9,724 bases of DNA from Bacillota bacterium (GTDB lineage Bacteria; Bacillota; Clostridia; Oscillospirales; QAMX01). Position 1 is the first letter of the stretch; each line of letters opens with the position of its first letter. Below are positions 6,639 through 9,724 of the stretch, one piece after another. The notes under the pieces are model-generated. The model was not told the DNA's origin and did not search any database. It saw nothing but the letters and a program-made list of their open reading frames with translations. The stretch spans positions 1 to 9,724 of the forward strand of contig JAKPBM010000195.1 in assembly GCA_029778935.1 (NCBI GenBank), in the 5' to 3' direction. The translations under genes and the position numbers were made by a program.

Positions 6639-7781
6639 TTATATGGGGTAATAGCGCTCCAGCCAGGCGAGTTCTTTCCGGTTCGGGTTGGGCTGGTACC
6701 AGCCCTGTTCGAAGAGGTTGTAGACCCTCTGGAAGTACTCCTCGTACATTTTGCCCACCCGGTCCAAAGAATAATTTTGCACCGCCCACAGATGGCAGTT
6801 TTTCGGCTTGATGCGCCAGATGTTGTTGACCGCCCAGCAGAACTCCTCGAACGTGCGACAGCGGTAGCCCGTTTTGCCGTGGAGCACCGTTTCGGGAAAC
6901 GCGCCCCAGTCGGTGGTGATGACCGGCGTGCCGCAGAGCTGGGCTTCCACGTTGACGCCGCCGAAGGGCTCCAGATAGTAAGTGGGCACCAGCACGGCCT
7001 TGGCGTTGCCCAGCAGCCGCGCCCGCTCCTCGGGGCCTACGGCCGGGTGGTAGACGATGTGTTCCTCCTTGCCCAGAGAGAGGCCTTCGGCCGGATTGTC
7101 CAGAGAGCCCTGCCCGACGACATAGAGTTGGTGCCCCGTGGCTTTCGCCACCTCGGAGGCAAGCCGGACGCCCTTGCGGTGGACGATGCGGCCGAAATAG
7201 AGCAGGTAGTCCTGCTTGTTAGGCTGATAGGGGAAGTCTTTGGGGTCGTAGTAGTTGGGGATCACCGCGTCGTACCAGGCTCCGTCGTTCTGCTTCAGCA
7301 GGCCGTAGACGTAATGCATCCAGGCGTAGGATTCGAACACGCGGAACTTGGAGAACACGCCGGTATATCCGATGCCCGGCTCTACGGTGAGCAGGTTCAC
7401 CGCTTCGGCAATGGGCTTTTGGTAGTTGCCCATGGGACAAAGGAGAATATCTTTAGGCTGTTTTCTCTCCTGGATGGCGGCGATGGCGTTCTGGTTAAAG
7501 GTCGTGTGGGCCAGGTCTTTGGGGTCGTGCTTGAAAAACGTCGTAGAGCGGTCGTACTCGCCGTACGTCTGGCGAAGGACGTCCTGGGTGGAAACCTGGA
7601 CGAAGGCGTCGCAGGCGTCGCCCAGGTCGGAACCTTCCACCCCGTAGAAGTAGACCGTATGGCCGTAGGATTTGATCATCCGGGCCAGCTTCAGGGTTTT
7701 CTGCGTATAGGCACAGGCGGAGTTGTTCCTGTGGGTTTCCAGATGGGCAAGCCCCAGTAAGTGAAAACGCAAATGTGCCAT
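6639..7781 (-). CDS. GT4-family (GT-B fold) glycosyltransferase
   Basis: The 380-residue protein is predicted to move a sugar from a nucleotide-sugar donor to an acceptor, in the cytoplasm or at the membrane face; it has no signal peptide or membrane segment. The N-terminal Rossmann half begins HLRFHLLGLAHLETHRNNSA and continues KLARMIKSYGHTVYFYG. The C-terminal donor half begins near 190 with YLLYFGRIVHRKG (193-205), containing the usual Arg198 and Lys203. It carries the retaining-enzyme motif E-x7-E in EPFGGVNVEAQLCGTPVIT (Glu271 and Glu279). The start is ATG 7781, with a GAGG box 6 nt upstream; the in-frame GTG at 7793 overlaps that box. The only gene upstream on the same strand is the collagen-like protein, which is Thr-rich in its Gly-X-Y region. 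The enzyme may therefore glycosylate it, as glycosyltransferases do near bclA-type genes. That link is inferred; acceptor and sugar are unknown. Confidence 0.9.
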   Translation of the reverse strand: MAHLRFHLLGLAHLETHRNNSACAYTQKTLKLARMIKSYGHTVYFYGVEGSDLGDACDAFVQVSTQDVLRQTYGEYDRSTTFFKHDPKDLAHTTFNQNAIAAIQERKQPKDILLCPMGNYQKPIAEAVNLLTVEPGIGYTGVFSKFRVFESYAWMHYVYGLLKQNDGAWYDAVIPNYYDPKDFPYQPNKQDYLLYFGRIVHRKGVRLASEVAKATGHQLYVVGQGSLDNPAEGLSLGKEEHIVYHPAVGPEERARLLGNAKAVLVPTYYLEPFGGVNVEAQLCGTPVITTDWGAFPETVLHGKTGYRCRTFEEFCWAVNNIWRIKPKNCHLWAVQNYSLDRVGKMYEEYFQRVYNLFEQGWYQPNPNRKELAWLERYYPI

Positions 7782-8077
7782 GACGAACCTCACTTCTTTT
7801 CTATGTAATAGCGGGGAACCCCTCCCCGGCGGGTTTCGGTGCCTGGAACGTATGCAGGCGGCGGCTGCGCGGGCCTGTAGAACGCAATGTATGTTTTGCG
7901 GCGGGAACGGGCATAACGGCCAAAACGCTTAAAAACCGGCCCTGCACGGCAAAAAACCGCCCCCAAAAGGCCCTTTCCTTACCAGTATATGCGCCGGGTA
8001 TAAGTTGTTACCCTGCCGAAACAGGCGAGCCGAGAGCGCATTCTGCGCTCCCGGCTCACTATGGGAACCTATGCGGG
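7782..8077. other. 296-base intergenic region between the collagen-like and glycosyltransferase genes
   Basis: No coding frame with a plausible start or ribosome binding site is seen. The collagen-gene end has a strong hairpin (listed separately). On the minus strand two T runs (7956-7951 and 7935-7931) follow GC-rich stretches, but I find no stem longer than three or four pairs in front of them. A CATATACTG element lies at 7995-7987, identical to one before the collagen gene. A small hairpin (GGGGA/TCCCC around 7813-7827) lies near the ribosome binding site of the glycosyltransferase. Confidence 0.5.
8027..8057 (-). terminator. strong hairpin after the collagen-like gene
   Basis: On the minus strand GAGCCGGGAGCGC pairs with GCGCTCTCGGCTC, thirteen pairs including one G-U, around a five-base loop. 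It starts 20 nt past the stop. No T run follows; instead comes a second small stem (CCTG/CAGG). It may stabilise the 3' end of the message or give weak, Rho-assisted termination, so read-through into the glycosyltransferase remains possible. Confidence 0.5.
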
Positions 8078-9439
8078 CTACACGGTGATCAGCTGGACAA
8101 TCGTCAGATTGGCCTGAACGGCGGTCTCCGCCAGGTTGACGTTGGCGCCGGTGGTGTTAATCAGCGTAAACGTCAACGGACCACTCGCGTCGATCAGCGC
8201 GCTGCCGTTCAGCTGCAGCGTTACGAGCGGCGCAGGCGAGCTGGACGGGTAGGTAGCGCCCTCGCTGGTCTCCAGCGTGAAGGACACCGTTTCGCTAGCT
8301 TCCGCACCGTCGGTATTGACCCACCAGGAGACGTAGTAGACGCCCGCTTCTCCGATGGAGAACACGCCCGTAACCGGATTGTACGTGATGTTCGGCGACG
8401 GGCTCACCAGGAGCGTGTCGAAGATGACGTTGTCGCCGTCGTCGATGATGCCCAGCGGGTCGCCTACCAGCTGCGCCTGCAAGCCGGACAGGGCGTTGCC
8501 GGGGCCTTCGGGACCGGTCGGACCTGTCGCACCCGTCGGGCCTTCGGGACCGGTGGCACCAATCGGGCCTTCGGGACCCGTCGCGCCCGTCGCGCCTTCC
8601 GGACCGGTAGCGCCGATTGGGCCTTCGGGGCCGGTCGCGCCAATCGGGCCTTCGGGACCAGTGGCACCGGTAGCACCAACAGCACCAGCGGGACCTTCGG
8701 GACCAGTGGCGCCGGTAGCACCAACAGCACCAGCGGGGCCTTCGGGACCGGTCGCACCGGTAGCACCAACAGCACCAGCGGGACCTTCCGGACCAGTGGC
8801 ACCGGTAGCACCAACAGCACCAGCGGGACCTTCCGGACCAGTGGCACCCGTCGCGCCAACAGCACCAGCGGGGCCTTCCGGACCAGTCGCACCGGTAGCA
8901 CCAATAGCACCAGCGGGGCCTTCGGGACCAGTCGCACCCGTAGCACCAACAGCACCAGCGGGACCTTCGGGACCGGTCGCACCCGTAGCACCAACAGCAC
9001 CAGCGGGGCCTTCGGGACCAGTCGCACCCGTCGCGCCGGCAGGACCAGCCGCACCAGCGGGACCGGCAGGGCCAGTCGCACCCGTCGCGCCGGCAGGGCC
9101 AGCCGCACCGGCAGGGCCGGCAGGACCAGTCGCACCCGTCGCGCCTGTGGCTCCGATGGGGCCGGCAGGGCCGGTAGGACCGGTGGGGCCTGTTGCGCCT
9201 CTACAGCCTATGGGGCCCGGCGGGCCGGGAGGCCCGGGGATACCGGGACGTCCGGGAGGTCCGGGCGGGCCCGGAGGTCCGGGAGGCCCGGGCGGACAGT
9301 GTGGCGGCGGAGGCGGCGGACAAGGAGGTGCGAAGTGGCACTTGCAGTTATTTTTCCACGAATAGCAGTACCGGCAGTAAGGGTCATAACGGTTGCCCGC
9401 ATTTATATCTCCATAATAATGACGGTAAGGATTGTAAAT
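8078..9439 (-). CDS. collagen-like surface/exosporium protein with BclA-type C-terminal domain
   Basis: One continuous open frame runs from the stop at 9554-9556 to TAG at 8078. It shows three parts if started at 9439: a Tyr/Cys-rich N-terminus (residues 1-50, with [20 protein letters not shown] and six Cys); a Gly-X-Y tract (about 51-314, 88 triplets), first GPP-rich, then built of [15 protein letters not shown] units; and a 140-residue C-terminal domain ([20 protein letters not shown], then [15 protein letters not shown]) that matches the BclA-C/C1q-like jelly roll. Such proteins form trimeric, often glycosylated filaments on spores. The frame has no ATG, GTG or TTG before the TTG at 8482, which lies past the collagen tract. 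The best start is ATT 9439, preceded at 7 nt by AGGGGGTGAT, one base from a perfect Shine-Dalgarno. Tyr-rich coding continues right up to that point. A one-base error or frameshift is the alternative. Gene: sure; start: uncertain. Confidence 0.8.
   Translation of the reverse strand: MYNPYRHYYGDINAGNRYDPYCRYCYSWKNNCKCHFAPPCPPPPPPHCPPGPPGPPGPPGPPGRPGIPGPPGPPGPIGCRGATGPTGPTGPAGPIGATGATGATGPAGPAGAAGPAGATGATGPAGPAGAAGPAGATGATGPEGPAGAVGATGATGPEGPAGAVGATGATGPEGPAGAIGATGATGPEGPAGAVGATGATGPEGPAGAVGATGATGPEGPAGAVGATGATGPEGPAGAVGATGATGPEGPAGAVGATGATGPEGPIGATGPEGPIGATGPEGATGATGPEGPIGATGPEGPTGATGPTGPEGPGNALSGLQAQLVGDPLGIIDDGDNVIFDTLLVSPSPNITYNPVTGVFSIGEAGVYYVSWWVNTDGAEASETVSFTLETSEGATYPSSSPAPLVTLQLNGSALIDASGPLTFTLINTTGANVNLAETAVQANLTIVQLITV
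8651..9010 (-). repeat. eight tandem 45-base repeats in the collagen tract
   Basis: A unit recurs exactly every 45 bases, with TTCGGGACC or TTCCGGACC on the plus strand at 8651, 8696, 8741, 8786, 8831, 8876, 8921 and 8966, and a ninth partial unit at 9011. On the minus strand each unit encodes 15 residues, [15 protein letters not shown] or a close variant (one copy has Ile for Val). Differences between copies are mostly third-position changes. Confidence 0.95.
9018..9125 (-). repeat. two 54-base repeats at the N-terminal side of the collagen tract
   Basis: CCAGTCGCACCCGTCGCGCC recurs at 9018, 9072 and (in part) 9126 on the plus strand, a period of 54 bases or 18 residues. The encoded units are rich in [15 protein letters not shown]. 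It abuts the 45-base array but has a different period, so the tract grew by at least two separate duplications. Confidence 0.85.
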
Positions 9440-9444
9440 ACTAT

Positions 9445-9477
9445 CACCCCCTGATGTCAGTATATGTTCAGGGGGTG
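9445..9477 (-). promoter_or_regulatory. 10-bp inverted repeat covering the collagen-gene ribosome binding site
   Basis: On the minus strand CACCCCCTGA (9477-9468) and TCAGGGGGTG (9454-9445) are perfect complements around a 13-base spacer. The second arm is the Shine-Dalgarno of the collagen-like gene. If the whole element is transcribed it would hide the ribosome binding site. The spacer contains CATATACTG (9466-9458), which resembles the -10 box of sporulation sigma factors (SigE CATANNNT); I see no good -35 box. If that is a promoter, transcription would start inside the second arm and no hairpin could form. As DNA, the repeat could also be an operator. Confidence 0.6.
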
Positions 9478-9517
9478 CAGTGTGTACTTGTTTTTGCCGC
9501 CCAATTGACAGGCCGTT

Positions 9518-9546
9518 AAAAAAACGGCGGCCCGATAAGGCCGCCG
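9518..9546 (-). terminator. Rho-independent terminator of the gene upstream of the collagen-like gene
   Basis: On the minus strand CGGCGGCC pairs perfectly with GGCCGCCG around a six-base loop, followed directly by seven T (9524-9518). It lies 7 nt past the stop at 9554 and insulates the collagen-like gene, which must have its own promoter between here and its start. Confidence 0.93.
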
Positions 9547-9553
9547 CTGCTAG

Positions 9554-9724
9554 TTATTCCGCCGGGAACACCGCCACGTCGCCTCGCTTCTCCAGCGACG
9601 CGTAGAAATCTTTGTAACTGCCGGTTTCGGGTATGTTGATGACCTCGGCTTCATAGGCCAGGCCGTCCCAGAGGGACTTCCAGCTTAACGGATCGGTGTA
9701 GCTTTGCTTTGTGGCATGAAAGCC
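9554..9724 (-). CDS. C-terminal end of an unrecognised protein (cut by the window)
   Basis: The last 56 codons of a gene entering from the right edge are visible, ending in TAA at 9556-9554. The residues include SWKSLWDGLAYEAEVINIP and end EKRGDVAVFPAE. I do not recognise the family. The segment is soluble in character, with four aromatic Trp/Tyr residues in its first half and no membrane segment. A strong terminator follows 7 nt later, which supports it as a real gene end. Confidence 0.6.
   Translation of the reverse strand, partial: GFHATKQSYTDPLSWKSLWDGLAYEAEVINIPETGSYKDFYASLEKRGDVAVFPAE

Noticed and set aside
7930..7980. Possible terminators at the two T runs between the collagen-like and glycosyltransferase genes
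   Set aside because: No stem of more than three or four pairs could be drawn before either T run.
8078..8482. Stand-alone start at TTG 8482 for only the C-terminal domain
   Set aside because: There is no Shine-Dalgarno, and the same frame continues upstream through 88 Gly-X-Y triplets.
8464..9135. Minus-strand Leu/Val/Arg-rich repeat frame
   Set aside because: Alternate frame of the same repeats, with no ribosome binding site and no family resemblance.
8355..9365. Long plus-strand open frame of PVAPVAP-like repeats opposite the collagen tract
   Set aside because: It is the antisense shadow of the Gly-X-Y repeats. The minus frame ends in a recognisable BclA-type domain and has a Shine-Dalgarno; the plus frame has neither.
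9208..9402. 64-codon minus frame starting at ATG 9402 behind GGAG
   Set aside because: The ribosome binding site is reasonable, but the product has no collagen or other recognisable pattern and ends within the GPP region. It would be relevant only if a one-base indel or a -1 slip (for example at the A5 run near 9352-9356) joins it to the collagen frame.
1..9724. CRISPR array, tRNA, rRNA, insertion sequence or phage genes
   Set aside because: None seen. The only regular repeats are in-frame collagen repeats without spacers.

Overview
The window looks like a moderately GC-rich (roughly 55-60% by eye) chromosomal segment of a Firmicute, most likely a Clostridia member of the Oscillospiraceae type. 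The grounds are a greA-lysS pair, a TrmH-dprA pair, strong purine-rich ribosome binding sites, consensus sigma-70-type promoters and a BclA-like collagen protein. Taxonomy is inference. Every gene I can support is on the minus strand, so the text runs from high to low coordinates.

Region 1 (9724 to 9518): the 3' end of an unrecognised gene and its intrinsic terminator. Region 2 (about 9480 to 6593): a probable spore-surface or cell-surface module. It holds a collagen-like protein (Cys/Tyr-rich N-terminus, about 88 Gly-X-Y triplets, BclA-type jelly-roll C-terminus) and a GT4-family glycosyltransferase that may glycosylate it, closed by a strong terminator. The collagen frame has no ATG, GTG or TTG in front of the repeats. 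The best-placed start is an ATT behind a near-perfect Shine-Dalgarno that sits in a 10-bp inverted repeat.

Region 3 (6517 to 4131): a polar amino-acid ABC transporter operon (lipoprotein binding protein, permease, ATPase) with a clear promoter and an operator-like palindrome in the leader. The binding protein appears circularly permuted: the segment that normally ends the SBP_bac_3 fold lies directly after the signal peptide, and the protein stops where that segment should begin.

Region 4 (4073 to 1): an information-processing operon, greA, lysS, a small membrane protein of unknown function, a TrmH-family RNA methyltransferase and dprA (cut by the window edge). It starts from a perfect TTGACA-N17-TATAAT promoter. 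The leader of about 225 nt carries an intrinsic terminator before greA, so the promoter could yield a short RNA of about 115 nt or an attenuated operon transcript. A second terminator-like hairpin lies just before lysS.

Most worth a second look: the permuted binding protein, the start of the collagen gene with its hairpin, and the greA leader. All family assignments are from reading the sequence; no database search was run.
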